A stretch of DNA of 12,084 nt from a bacterium (GTDB lineage Bacteria > Desulfobacterota > UBA8473): positions 1 to 12,084 of the forward strand of contig WOUX01000219.1 in assembly GCA_009773075.1 (NCBI GenBank), read 5' to 3'. Made by a program: the position numbers and the translations under genes. Shown piece by piece: positions 1 to 7,473 of this stretch; position 1 is the first letter of the stretch; each line of letters starts with the position of its first letter. The notes under the pieces are model-generated. The model saw only the letters and a list, made by a program, of their open reading frames with translations, ran no database searches and was not told where the DNA came from.

Positions 1-22
1 ACATTATTTCTAACGAGGTAAA

Positions 23-1942
23 GTGGCTGATATGGAAAAAATAACAGTTAAATTCCCTGATGGATCTTCAAGTACTTTTTCTAAGAACACTACCCTTTTC
101 CAAATAGTAAAGAGTATCGATGACGATTCCGGAAAAGACTATATAGCCGGGAAGGTTAACGAAAAGCTTGTTGACATGAGTTTCCCTTTACTCGAAGATG
201 CAAATCTAGAGTTTATAACCCCTGATTCTGAAATGGGACTGGATATCATAAGGCATAGTGCATCCCATGTAATGGCTCAGGCAGTTAAAAAACTCTACAA
301 AGGGGTAAAGATTACCATTGGCCCTACCATTGACAATGGATTTTATTATGACTTTGACTATGAAGAGAACTTCTCACCACAGGACATCGCAGGGATTGAG
401 TCTAAGATGCAGGAGATTATAGACCAGAATATACCTATCACAAGGAGGGAACTCCCCAGAGAGGAAGCTATAGAAATATTTAAGAACCAAGTCGAGACCT
501 ATAAGGTGGAACTCCTTGAAGAAATCTCAGATGAGTTCGTTTCTGTTTATATTCAGGATGACTTTATGGATTTATGTAGGGGACCCCACCTGCCTTCCAC
601 TGGTAAAATAAAGGCATTTAGGTTGACGAGCCTTGCTGGAGCATATTGGCGTGGGGACGAAAAGAATAAGATGTTACAGCGTATTTACGGGACAGCCTTT
701 TCAGACACCAAAACTCTGGAAGATTACTTACAAAGATTAGAGGATGCGAAGAGAAGAGATCATAGGAAGTTAGGCAAAAGCCTAGACCTATTCAGCATAC
801 ATGAAGATGCCGGGGCTGGGCTTGTTATCTATCATCCTAAAGGGGCAATGCTCAGATCAATCCTTGAAGATTTTGAAAAGAAGGAACATCTTAAACGTGG
901 TTACCAGTTAGTGAGAGGCCCTCATCTATTGAAATTAGACCTTTGGGAAAAATCCGGACATTTTGAAAACTATCGAGAAAATATGTACTTTACAGAAATA
1001 GAAGGGCAGAAATATGGTATAAAGCCTATGAACTGCCTGGCTCATATGCTTGTCTACAAGTCTAGGATTAGAAGTTACAGGGAATTGCCTCAAAGGTATT
1101 TCGAATTAGGTACCGTGCATCGCCACGAAAAATCGGGTGTTCTCCATGGTCTCCTCAGAGTTAGAGAATTTACCCAGGATGATGCCCACATATTATGCAC
1201 CCCTGACCAATTGGAACAAGAGATAAAAGGCGTTATTGATTTTATAGAAGATGTAATGAAAATATTCAAATTTGAATATGAAATGGAACTCAGTACCCGT
1301 CCTGAGAAATCCATTGGCGATGATTCCGTTTGGGAGAAGGCAACATCGATTCTAAGGCAGGTCATGGACAAAAACAGAATACCTTATATTATCAAGGAAG
1401 GTGAGGGGGCTTTTTATGGCCCAAAGATTGATGTTAAATTAAAAGATGCCCTTGACAGAAAATGGCAATGTGCTACTATTCAGTGTGATTTTGTATTACC
1501 GGAAAGGTTTGATTTGACTTTTATCAATAGTAATGGTACTAAAGAAAGACCTGTTATGCTGCATCGTGTTATTTTAGGTGCTATGGAAAGGTTTATAGGG
1601 GTATTGATTGAACATTATGGGGGTGCATTTCCAACCTGGTTGGCCCCAGTACAGGCGATTGTATTAACGGTCACTGACAGAAACATGGGCTTTGCCGAAG
1701 AAGTTTATAATCAGTTGATCGGGAGCCTGCTTAGAATTGAAAAGGACTTTCGGAACGAAAAACTGGGGCTTAAAATACGTGAGGCTCAGTTACAAAAAAT
1801 ACCTTATATGTTAATCATTGGTGACAGGGAAGTAAACGACGGGGTTATTTCTGCTCGAGTGCGTAGTGGTGAAAAATTAAAGTCTATGAAAATAAATGAA
1901 TTTATCTCATTGGTACAAGAGGAAAGTCAGAATAGGGGGTGA
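23..1942 (+). CDS. thrS: Threonyl-tRNA synthetase
   Basis: Cytoplasmic class II synthetase that charges tRNA-Thr with threonine. At 639 residues it is full length for the bacterial family. Domain order: TGS domain (about 4-65), editing domain (about 70-225) with the H78xxxH82 pair plus C185 and H189 in CRGPH, catalytic core (about 245-535), and anticodon-binding domain (about 540-635). The three zinc ligands that recognise threonine appear as C338 (in MNCLAH), H389 (in DDAHI) and H514 (in MLHRV). The GTG start at 23 is preferred over the ATG at 32 because GAGG (15-18) sits at normal spacing before it. Leu339 replaces the proline usual after the zinc cysteine. Too little upstream sequence is present to see any operator. 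The stop overlaps the infC region. Confidence 0.97.
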   Translation: MADMEKITVKFPDGSSSTFSKNTTLFQIVKSIDDDSGKDYIAGKVNEKLVDMSFPLLEDANLEFITPDSEMGLDIIRHSASHVMAQAVKKLYKGVKITIGPTIDNGFYYDFDYEENFSPQDIAGIESKMQEIIDQNIPITRRELPREEAIEIFKNQVETYKVELLEEISDEFVSVYIQDDFMDLCRGPHLPSTGKIKAFRLTSLAGAYWRGDEKNKMLQRIYGTAFSDTKTLEDYLQRLEDAKRRDHRKLGKSLDLFSIHEDAGAGLVIYHPKGAMLRSILEDFEKKEHLKRGYQLVRGPHLLKLDLWEKSGHFENYRENMYFTEIEGQKYGIKPMNCLAHMLVYKSRIRSYRELPQRYFELGTVHRHEKSGVLHGLLRVREFTQDDAHILCTPDQLEQEIKGVIDFIEDVMKIFKFEYEMELSTRPEKSIGDDSVWEKATSILRQVMDKNRIPYIIKEGEGAFYGPKIDVKLKDALDRKWQCATIQCDFVLPERFDLTFINSNGTKERPVMLHRVILGAMERFIGVLIEHYGGAFPTWLAPVQAIVLTVTDRNMGFAEEVYNQLIGSLLRIEKDFRNEKLGLKIREAQLQKIPYMLIIGDREVNDGVISARVRSGEKLKSMKINEFISLVQEESQNRG

Positions 1943-1953
1943 ATAGCCAGATT
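1934..1953 (+). promoter_or_regulatory. infC ribosome binding site and probable ATT start
   Basis: AGGGGGTGA (1934-1942) matches the extended Shine-Dalgarno AGGAGGTGA except for one A-to-G change that still allows a G-U pair with 16S rRNA. It is followed eight bases later by an in-frame ATT (1951-1953). The competing GTG at 1939 lies inside this site and has only a distant AGAGGA (1918-1923) upstream. AUU starts are established for infC in E. coli, where IF3 discriminates against non-canonical starts and so represses itself. The site also contains the thrS stop TGA (1940-1942), so translation of the two genes may be coupled. Confidence 0.65.
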
Positions 1954-2457
1954 AAAAAAGCATTAATTAATGAAAAGATTAGGGCACCTGAAGTCAGGGT
2001 TATAGATTCAGAAGGGACCCAACTGGGCATAATACCTTTGAAGGAAGCTTTAAGTGTTGCCGCAGAAGAGGGTCTAGATTTGGTTGAAGTGGATCCGAAT
2101 TCAAATCCACCTGTTTGCAGGATAATGGATTATGGAAAGTTTAGATATAAACAGAGCAAGAAGATCCATGAAGCCAAAAAAAGTCAAACTACTTTTCAAG
2201 TAAAAGAAGTAAAAATAAGACCAAACACGGAAGAACACGACATCGAATATAAAGTTGGTCATATAAAAAGATTTTTGGGAAGTGGCAATAAGGCTAAGGT
2301 ATGCATAGTCTTTAAGGGCAGAGAGATTGCATACAGAGAAATGGGTGTAAATATTCTTAATAGAATTGCAGAAGAGGTTAAAGATATGGGGATAGTTGAA
2401 CAACAGCCAAAACTTGAGGGTAGAAATATGGCTATAGTTATTGCCCCAAAACAGTAG
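1951..2457 (+). CDS. infC: Translation initiation factor IF-3
   Basis: IF3 binds the 30S subunit, prevents premature joining of 50S, and proofreads the initiator tRNA and start codon. The N-terminal domain begins at INEKIRAPEVRVI and contains DLVEVDP and PPVCRIMDYGKF. A lysine-rich linker follows, then the C-terminal domain with VKIRPNTEEHD, FKGREIAYREMG and EGRNMAIVIAPK. From ATT 1951 the protein is 168 residues with a short lead before INE, much like Bacillus IF3. From the alternative GTG at 1939, which overlaps the thrS stop by four bases, it would be 172. I chose ATT because of the strong ribosome binding site eight bases upstream. It lies between thrS and rpmI in the standard cluster, with no separate leader. 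Identity is certain; only the start is open. Confidence 0.93.
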   Translation: MKKALINEKIRAPEVRVIDSEGTQLGIIPLKEALSVAAEEGLDLVEVDPNSNPPVCRIMDYGKFRYKQSKKIHEAKKSQTTFQVKEVKIRPNTEEHDIEYKVGHIKRFLGSGNKAKVCIVFKGREIAYREMGVNILNRIAEEVKDMGIVEQQPKLEGRNMAIVIAPKQ

Positions 2458-2486
2458 AGATTGAAAGTTCTTGAGGGAGTTGTATC

Positions 2487-2684
2487 ATGCCTAAATTAAA
2501 AACCAAAAAAGGGGCTGCAAAAAGGTTCAAGTTAACAAAAAATGGTAAAATAAAAAGAGCTAAAGCCTTTGGCAACCATATATTAACTAAAAAGTCTACT
2601 AAACGTAAAAGGAGCCTGCGACAAGCAGGATATTTGGATAAGGTTGACGCAAAGGTTATTAAAAAGCTTATACCATATGCATAG
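2487..2684 (+). CDS. rpmI: 50S ribosomal protein L35
   Basis: Small basic protein of the large ribosomal subunit, 65 residues, the normal bL35 length. It begins MPKLKTKKGAAKRFKLT and has the typical K/R-rich body with HILTKKSTKRKRSLR, ending in a hydrophobic VIKKLIPYA tail. ATG 2487 follows GAGGGAG (2473-2479). It lies 29 bases after infC and 29 before rplT, so the three are almost certainly one transcript. In E. coli this trio is repressed at translation by L20. No long leader that could hold a Gram-positive style L20 element is present here. Confidence 0.97.
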   Translation: MPKLKTKKGAAKRFKLTKNGKIKRAKAFGNHILTKKSTKRKRSLRQAGYLDKVDAKVIKKLIPYA

Positions 2685-2713
2685 GCTAATTACCGAAAAA
2701 AAAGAGGATTAAA

Positions 2714-3067
2714 ATGCCAAGGGTAAAAAGAGGATATAAAAGAAAGAATAGGAGAAAGAAGATATTAAAATTAGCGAAAGGGTATCGTGGCGCAAGGAGT
2801 AAACTGTTTAGAACGGCATCTGAAGCCGTTGATAGGGCTCTGAATTATGCCTATAGGGATAGGCGAGCCAGAAAGAGAGAATTCAGAGGGTTATGGGTTA
2901 CCAGGATTAATGCTGCTGCAAGGTTAAATGATACTACATATAGTAGACTAATTCAAGGGTTAAAAAATGCGAAGGTCAGTATCGATAGGAAAATCCTTGC
3001 CGAATTAGCGGTATCTGATCCAATAGGGTTTTCAAAAATTGTCCACCTTACCAAAGGGAACCCCTAA
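2714..3067 (+). CDS. rplT: 50S ribosomal protein L20
   Basis: Binds 23S rRNA early in large-subunit assembly and in several bacteria represses its own operon. It has 117 residues, the normal bL20 length. The basic N-terminal helix MPRVKRGYKRKNRRKKILK is followed by AKGYRGARSKLFRTA, RDRRARKREFRGLWVTRINAAAR and the C-terminal globular part with YSRLIQGLKNAKVSIDRKIL. GAGG (2704-2707) precedes ATG 2714 at good spacing. The stop codon lies in the first copy of a perfect 15-bp tandem duplication (3060-3089), so the last codons and stop are repeated just downstream. Confidence 0.97.
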   Translation: MPRVKRGYKRKNRRKKILKLAKGYRGARSKLFRTASEAVDRALNYAYRDRRARKREFRGLWVTRINAAARLNDTTYSRLIQGLKNAKVSIDRKILAELAVSDPIGFSKIVHLTKGNP

Positions 3068-3089
3068 AGCCGACACCCCTAAAGCCGAC
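3060..3089. repeat. Perfect 15-bp tandem duplication at the rplT stop
   Basis: ACCCCTAAAGCCGAC occurs at 3060-3074 and again directly at 3075-3089 with no mismatch. The first copy holds the last bases of rplT and its TAA (3065-3067); the second copy is non-coding. This looks like a recent slippage or local duplication event. I see no hairpin or known operator in the unit. Confidence 0.9.
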
Positions 3090-3189
3090 CTTTAAGATTT
3101 CCATCATTTAAAAGGTGTCCGTATATATTTGAATCCCCCTTGAAGCTTTTGAGAATTCTGAAATAACAAAGGGGGTTGTGTTATGATTT

Positions 3190-3195
3190 TATAAT
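3190..3195 (+). promoter_or_regulatory. Candidate -10 element for pheST
   Basis: A perfect TATAAT hexamer lies in the 184-base gap between rplT and pheS. No convincing -35 hexamer sits 16-18 bases upstream (the sequence there is around CAAAGG) and there is no TG extension, so support is partial. Transcription would start near 3202, at the base of the hairpin 3205-3227, giving a pheS mRNA with a structured 5' end. No terminator with a T-run is visible in the gap, so read-through from rplT is equally possible. Confidence 0.35.
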
Positions 3196-3204
3196 CAGTA
3201 GGAC

Positions 3205-3227
3205 AGCCCCGTATTTGATACGGGGCT
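3205..3227. repeat. Palindromic element in the pheS leader
   Basis: AGCCCCGTAT (3205-3214) and ATACGGGGCT (3218-3227) form a perfect 10-bp stem with a 3-base loop. GACA (3202-3205) and TGTC (3232-3235) could add an imperfect outer stem. No T-run follows, so it is not a classic terminator. The left flank reads AGTAGGACAGCC, nearly the same as the left arm of a second palindrome at 8370-8392 (AGTAAGGACAGCC), which suggests a dispersed repeat family. It ends nine bases before the pheS ribosome binding site AAAGGGG (3236-3242). Confidence 0.7.
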
Positions 3228-3251
3228 CGCCTGTCAAAGGGGCATTTTCAG

Positions 3252-4268
3252 GTGAAAGAAGAGTTAGAGAGACTATTTGCCGAGGCTTTAGCAAAGTTGA
3301 AGAGTGCGGTAGAAGAAAGGCAAGTAGCCGAAATAAAGACAGAGTTTTTAGGGAAAAAGGGTAAAATTACAGCCCTCTTGAGAGGACTGGTTAATATATC
3401 GCAAGAACAAAGACCTGTTATGGGGCGTCTTACCAATGAGGTAAAGGTCTCTCTGGAAGAAAAGATAAAAGAGTCTTTAGCGGGCATTCGAGAAAGGAAA
3501 AGGAAGGAAGATCTGCTCCATGAAAGCTTGGATATAACCCTGCCGGGCAGAAGGGTGCCCATAGGTAGAAAGCATCCTATTACTGAGGTCTGCAATGAAA
3601 TTATAGGTATCTTTTTGGGATTGGGTTTTCAAATCTCTGAAGGACCTGAAGTCGAGTTAGACTATTATAATTTCGAGGCGCTTAATATACCAAAAGATCA
3701 TCCTGCAAGGGATATGCATGACACATTCTACATATCTGATGAGGTTCTTCTCAGAACCCATACGTCACCTGTCCAGATTCGAGTGATGGAAAAACAAAGT
3801 CCACCTATTCAGATTATTGCACCAGGAAAGGCATTTAGATGTGATTCTGATGTCTCTCATACCCCTATGTTCCATCAGGTTGAAGGGTTAATGGTGGGGA
3901 ACAATATCACATTCGGTGACTTAAAGGGTATTTTAACCATCTTTGTTCATCAGATGTTTGGAGATAAAACCAGGTTGAGGTTTCGACCGAGTTTTTTCCC
4001 TTTTACGGAACCCAGTGCGGAAGTGGATATGCAGTGTGTTATATGCCGGGGGAAAGGATGCAGGGTCTGTTCGTTTTCTGGATGGCTGGAGATTCTGGGG
4101 TCTGGCATGGTTGACCCTGAGGTCTTCAAAATTGTAGGGTATAACCCGAACGAAATAACAGGGTTTGCCTTCGGCTTGGGGATAGAGAGGGTTGCCATGT
4201 TAAAGTATGGAATCAATGATATCAGGATGTTTTTTGAAAATGACATGAGATTTTTAGGGCAATTTTAA
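3252..4268 (+). CDS. pheS: Phenylalanyl-tRNA synthetase, alpha subunit
   Basis: Catalytic subunit of the alpha2-beta2 enzyme that charges tRNA-Phe. It has 338 residues, normal for the family. An N-terminal helical arm (about 1-90) precedes the class II core: motif 1 region (about 108-145, HPITEVCNEI through DYYNFEAL), motif 2 (about 194-214, FRCDSDVSHTPMFHQVEG) and motif 3 (about 304-320, GFAFGLGIERVAMLKYG). A four-cysteine insertion, C262xxC265 and C270xxC273, lies just before GWLEILGSGMVDP and looks able to bind metal; I recall similar insertions in other bacterial PheS proteins. The GTG start is supported by AAAGGGG (3236-3242) nine bases upstream. pheT follows after 26 bases. Confidence 0.97.
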   Translation: MKEELERLFAEALAKLKSAVEERQVAEIKTEFLGKKGKITALLRGLVNISQEQRPVMGRLTNEVKVSLEEKIKESLAGIRERKRKEDLLHESLDITLPGRRVPIGRKHPITEVCNEIIGIFLGLGFQISEGPEVELDYYNFEALNIPKDHPARDMHDTFYISDEVLLRTHTSPVQIRVMEKQSPPIQIIAPGKAFRCDSDVSHTPMFHQVEGLMVGNNITFGDLKGILTIFVHQMFGDKTRLRFRPSFFPFTEPSAEVDMQCVICRGKGCRVCSFSGWLEILGSGMVDPEVFKIVGYNPNEITGFAFGLGIERVAMLKYGINDIRMFFENDMRFLGQF

Positions 4269-4294
4269 ATCGCTCTGTATAGTTGGAGCATTGA

Positions 4295-6670
4295 ATGAAA
4301 GTAAGTTTTAATTGGCTGAGAGAATATGTAGATATTGATCTTGCTCCTGACGAGTTAGGGGAAGACCTTACTATGGCTGGTTTCGAAGTGGAGAGTATAT
4401 CCAAGGTAGATACCAACTTAAACAATGTGGTCGTAGGCAAAATAGTTTCTTTAAAACCCCATCCAAATGCCGATAAACTCTCTTTGTGCCAGGTGAGTAC
4501 TGGTGGACATTTATATTCTGTTGTGTGCGGTGCTGCAAATATGATCTCTGGAGATTATGTTGCTTTGGCTTTGGAGGGAGCTCTACTACCCAATGGGGTG
4601 AAGATTAAAAATACCAAGATCAGGGGAGAGCTGTCCCAAGGTATGATGTGTTCCGAAGAAGAATTAAAAATTGGGAGGGACTCCCAGGGAATATTGATCT
4701 TACAGGATGGTCTTGAATTAGGGAAGGATATTGCCTCTGCCCTCAACTTAGAGGACTATATCTTCGAAATAAATATTACTCCAAACCGTCCAGATTGCCT
4801 GAGCATCATAGGCATAGCCAGAGAGATAGCCTCAATTACAGGTAAAATTTTAAAAATACCAAAAATAGAATTCAGGGAGGGGAATGAGAAGATTGATAAG
4901 CTGACCTCGGTAGAGATACATGACCCTGAATTATGCCCCAGGTATTCTGCCAGTTTGATTACTGATGTTACTATTGGTTTATCCCCTTTTTGGATGAGAA
5001 GAAGATTAGAATCCGCTGGAATACGTCCTATCAGTAATGTGGTAGATGTTACCAACTATGTTCTTATGGAGTTTGGTCAACCCCTTCATGCCTTCGATTT
5101 TGATCTGTTAAGTGAAAGAAGAATAGTAGTTCAACGGGCAGATGATGGTGATATTTTCACTTCACTGGATGGCATGGAGAGACCCCTATTTAGTGACACG
5201 CTGATGATTTGTGACGGAGAAAAGCCGGTGGCTATCGGTGGCATAATGGGTGGTTTGAACTCGGAGGTTTCGGAAGATACCTCCAATGTCCTCATTGAAA
5301 GTGCATATTTTAATCCGACTAATATTAGAAAAACCTCTAAAAAACTAGGTTTGCAGACAGAGGCTTCCTATAGATTTGAAAGGGGAGTAGATTACGGGGG
5401 GGTAATTAGAACTTTGAATAGAGCTACCCAATTGGTCTTGGACTTCTGCGGTGGAAAGGCTGCCAAGGGAGTAGTAGACCAATATCCATCCCCTATTTTC
5501 CCTAAAGAGATTTCTTTGAGTATCAATAAAACCAATAAGATACTGGGGACATCTCTAAAGAAAGGGAAAGTAAAGAGGCACCTTAAAGGTATTGAACTTG
5601 ATGTCAAAGACTTGGATAGGGATAAAGTGATTGTTAAAATCCCATCTTTCAGGATGGATTTACATAGAGAGATTGATTTGATTGAAGAAGTAGCTAGATT
5701 GGATGGTTATAATAATATCCCCACCACTACACCTGTGGTAAGGGTTAACACTGCCGGTAAAAATCCAGCCCAGGTTTTACAGGACAGTGCCAAGGACATT
5801 CTTGCTTCAATGGGATACCTTTCAGTAGCCCTATTAAATTTAAATGTTGAACATCCCTATAAGAGATTCGTCAGCATAAAGAATCCCCTTAGAGAAGATC
5901 AGTCAATCATGAGAACTACTTTGATTCCAGGACTTCTCAACACTATGAAGACCAATGTTTACAACAAGAATTTAAACTTAAAGTTATTCGAATTGGGGAC
6001 GGTGTTTTATTCCGTCGAGCATGAAAAACTTCCTAAAGAAAAGAAGATGCTGTCTGCCCTTGCAACGGGGCTAAGATATGGTGAATCATGGAGTTTTCCA
6101 GGAGAAGGGATTGATTTCTATGATATTAAGGGTAGCTTGGAAAACCTTTTTGAAGGGTTAAATATCATGAACTTCAGCTTTTTACCCACTCCAGACATAC
6201 CGTACTTACACCCTGGAAAGTCTTCCATAATTATGGTTGATAATACTGAAATTGGAACCGTAGGTGAGGTTCGTTCTGCAGTTCTGGAGGGCTACGAACT
6301 CTCCAATAATATCTATATATTTGAACTCGATTTTGATCTAATGGTCAAACACACCTTTAGTGACAAAAAGATTAAACCATTATCAAAATATCCGCCAATC
6401 TACAGGGACATTGCATTAATAGTAGACGAGAGTGTTCAGTTCAAGGATATCTATAATGCCATCAATAAGCTTAGCAATAAACTGGTTGATAATATACAGG
6501 TTTTTGATGTATATAGAGGAATATCTGTTGCCCATGGAAAAAAGAGCTTAGCTTATCGAATTAAATATCAGTCATACGAGCGAACACTAACAGACAAAGA
6601 GGTTAATAATATCCATGAAAAGCTAGTATCTAATCTGGTAGAGAAAGTAGGGGCCAGGATAAGGGAATAA
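4295..6670 (+). CDS. pheT: Phenylalanyl-tRNA synthetase, beta subunit
   Basis: Structural, tRNA-binding and editing subunit of the PheRS tetramer, 791 residues, full length. The order seen is: N-terminal MKVSFNWLREYVD, OB-fold tRNA-binding domain (about 40-150) with HPNADKLSLCQV and GMMCSEEEL, B3/B4 editing region (about 210-390) with SNVVDVTNYVLMEFGQPLHAFD and YRFERGVDY, B5 (about 400-475), catalytic-like core (about 480-690) and the C-terminal ferredoxin-fold anticodon-binding domain (about 698-791, beginning near KYPPIYRDIALIVDE). GGAG (4285-4288) lies six bases before ATG 4295. It is translated together with pheS in the usual order, with ihfA close behind. Confidence 0.97.
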   Translation: MKVSFNWLREYVDIDLAPDELGEDLTMAGFEVESISKVDTNLNNVVVGKIVSLKPHPNADKLSLCQVSTGGHLYSVVCGAANMISGDYVALALEGALLPNGVKIKNTKIRGELSQGMMCSEEELKIGRDSQGILILQDGLELGKDIASALNLEDYIFEINITPNRPDCLSIIGIAREIASITGKILKIPKIEFREGNEKIDKLTSVEIHDPELCPRYSASLITDVTIGLSPFWMRRRLESAGIRPISNVVDVTNYVLMEFGQPLHAFDFDLLSERRIVVQRADDGDIFTSLDGMERPLFSDTLMICDGEKPVAIGGIMGGLNSEVSEDTSNVLIESAYFNPTNIRKTSKKLGLQTEASYRFERGVDYGGVIRTLNRATQLVLDFCGGKAAKGVVDQYPSPIFPKEISLSINKTNKILGTSLKKGKVKRHLKGIELDVKDLDRDKVIVKIPSFRMDLHREIDLIEEVARLDGYNNIPTTTPVVRVNTAGKNPAQVLQDSAKDILASMGYLSVALLNLNVEHPYKRFVSIKNPLREDQSIMRTTLIPGLLNTMKTNVYNKNLNLKLFELGTVFYSVEHEKLPKEKKMLSALATGLRYGESWSFPGEGIDFYDIKGSLENLFEGLNIMNFSFLPTPDIPYLHPGKSSIIMVDNTEIGTVGEVRSAVLEGYELSNNIYIFELDFDLMVKHTFSDKKIKPLSKYPPIYRDIALIVDESVQFKDIYNAINKLSNKLVDNIQVFDVYRGISVAHGKKSLAYRIKYQSYERTLTDKEVNNIHEKLVSNLVEKVGARIRE

Positions 6671-6692
6671 TAATTGGGGGAGGAAGAAAAAA

Positions 6693-6968
6693 ATGACAAA
6701 AGCAGATATCGTTGAAAGGGTCTATGAGAAGGTTGGAACCTCTAAAAAGGAGTCGGCAGAGATTGTAGAAACAGTTCTCGATATCATCAAAGAGAATTTA
6801 AAGAACGGCGAAAAGGTAAAGATCTCCGGCTTTGGGAACTTCTCTGTTAGGAAAAAAAGACCCAGAAGGGGTAGAAATCCACAAACTGGTGGTGAAATTG
6901 AAATCACAGCCAGAAAAGTCCTTACTTTTAAACCCAGTCAGGTATTAAAGAAGGTCTTAAATTCTTAA
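6693..6968 (+). CDS. ihfA: IHF alpha-type DNA-bending protein (HU/IHF family)
   Basis: Small nucleoid protein that bends DNA by inserting the proline of its beta arm into the minor groove. It has 91 residues. The helical body runs MTKADIVERVYEKVG through NLKNGEKVKISGFGNF; the arm has RRGRNPQTGGEIEITARKV with the intercalating P63. The RNP arm, the ending LTFKPSQVLKK, and the position directly after pheT, as in E. coli, favour the IHF alpha branch over HU, but HU is not excluded because partners cannot be judged from this window. An unusually strong site GGGGGAGGAAG (6676-6686) precedes ATG 6693, which lies 22 bases after the pheT stop, indicating cotranscription with high translation. Confidence 0.9.
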   Translation: MTKADIVERVYEKVGTSKKESAEIVETVLDIIKENLKNGEKVKISGFGNFSVRKKRPRRGRNPQTGGEIEITARKVLTFKPSQVLKKVLNS

Positions 6969-6973
6969 ATAGC

Positions 6974-7039
6974 TAGAGCAATATTCCCCTATCCTTTGCG
7001 TTGTCCATTATACTAGGTATTTCAACATCCATTGCTCTA
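6974..7039. repeat. Spaced 9-bp inverted repeat between ihfA and merR
   Basis: TAGAGCAAT (6974-6982) is the exact reverse complement of ATTGCTCTA (7031-7039). The 48-base spacer contains a smaller ATAC/GTAT hairpin (7010-7020). In the 104-base gap after ihfA this could fold as a branched mRNA structure before the regulator gene. No T-run follows, so a simple terminator is unlikely. It may be chance. Confidence 0.35.
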
Positions 7040-7072
7040 TTGTCATTGACCTTTTCAATTTTGAGAAATACA

Positions 7073-7465
7073 ATGAAAAACAAAGGGCGTGGGGCAAATC
7101 GAACAGACAATCCTATACCTGAAAAATTGTACTTTAAAATAAAGGAAGTAAGTGAGATTACAGGGGTAGAACCTTATATATTGAGATATTGGGAATCTGA
7201 GTTTAATATAATTAACCCTTCCCGCACCAAGTCCAAACAGAGGCTGTATAGAAGAAAAGACCTGGAATTGATCTTAGAAATAAAAAAACTCCTTTATGAA
7301 GAGCAATTTACCATTGCAGGAGCCAAGAAGAAACTCAAAGAATCCAACTTGTCCGAGAACAAAAATTTTCAACCGACACCTCCAAATGGAAAATACAAAA
7401 CCCTTTTGAAGGATGTTAAAAAGGAATTAAATATAATAAAAGAATTCTTGAGTAAATCTCGATAA
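7073..7465 (+). CDS. MerR-family transcriptional regulator
   Basis: Short DNA-binding regulator of 130 residues from ATG 7073. The winged helix-turn-helix covers about 19-90: LYFKIKEVSEITGVEPYILRYWESEF with the typical RYWE, then QRLYRRKDLELILEIKKLLYEEQFTIAGAKKKL. The C-terminal tail (about 91-130) is short, with a lysine-rich helix and no cysteine, so no metal or drug sensor is evident. A TTG at 7001 would extend it by 24 hydrophobic residues, but that stretch has no ribosome binding site and lies in the spaced inverted repeat, so I reject it. The ribosome binding site for 7073 is weak (GAGA near 7063-7066). MerR genes of this kind sit beside ihfA and a tRNA-Pro in Geobacter-like genomes. 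Its target is unknown. Confidence 0.88.
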   Translation: MKNKGRGANRTDNPIPEKLYFKIKEVSEITGVEPYILRYWESEFNIINPSRTKSKQRLYRRKDLELILEIKKLLYEEQFTIAGAKKKLKESNLSENKNFQPTPPNGKYKTLLKDVKKELNIIKEFLSKSR

Positions 7466-7473
7466 TTTTTAGG

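Noticed and set aside
3135..3175. CCCCCTT and AAGGGGG as an rplT terminator
   Set aside because: The 7-bp arms are 27 bases apart and no T-run follows, so a rho-independent terminator is not supported.
3068..3251. T-box or phenylalanine attenuator before pheS
   Set aside because: No T-box consensus, no run of phenylalanine codons and no terminator with a T-run are visible.
3176..3364. 62-codon frame from TTG 3176 overlapping the pheS start
   Set aside because: It crosses the palindrome and the well-supported pheS start, has no ribosome site at good spacing, and its product resembles no known leader peptide.
7001..7072. TTG start giving the MerR protein a 24-residue hydrophobic N-terminus
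   Set aside because: No ribosome binding site precedes 7001, the stretch contains the spaced inverted repeat, and MerR homologues begin near the ATG at 7073.
7046..7074. TTGACC, 17 bases, TACAAT: a good sigma-70-like promoter
   Set aside because: The -10 hexamer overlaps the MerR start codon, so the transcript would begin inside the gene, and no in-frame ATG or GTG follows before the HTH domain. Most likely chance, unless it serves the downstream tRNA.
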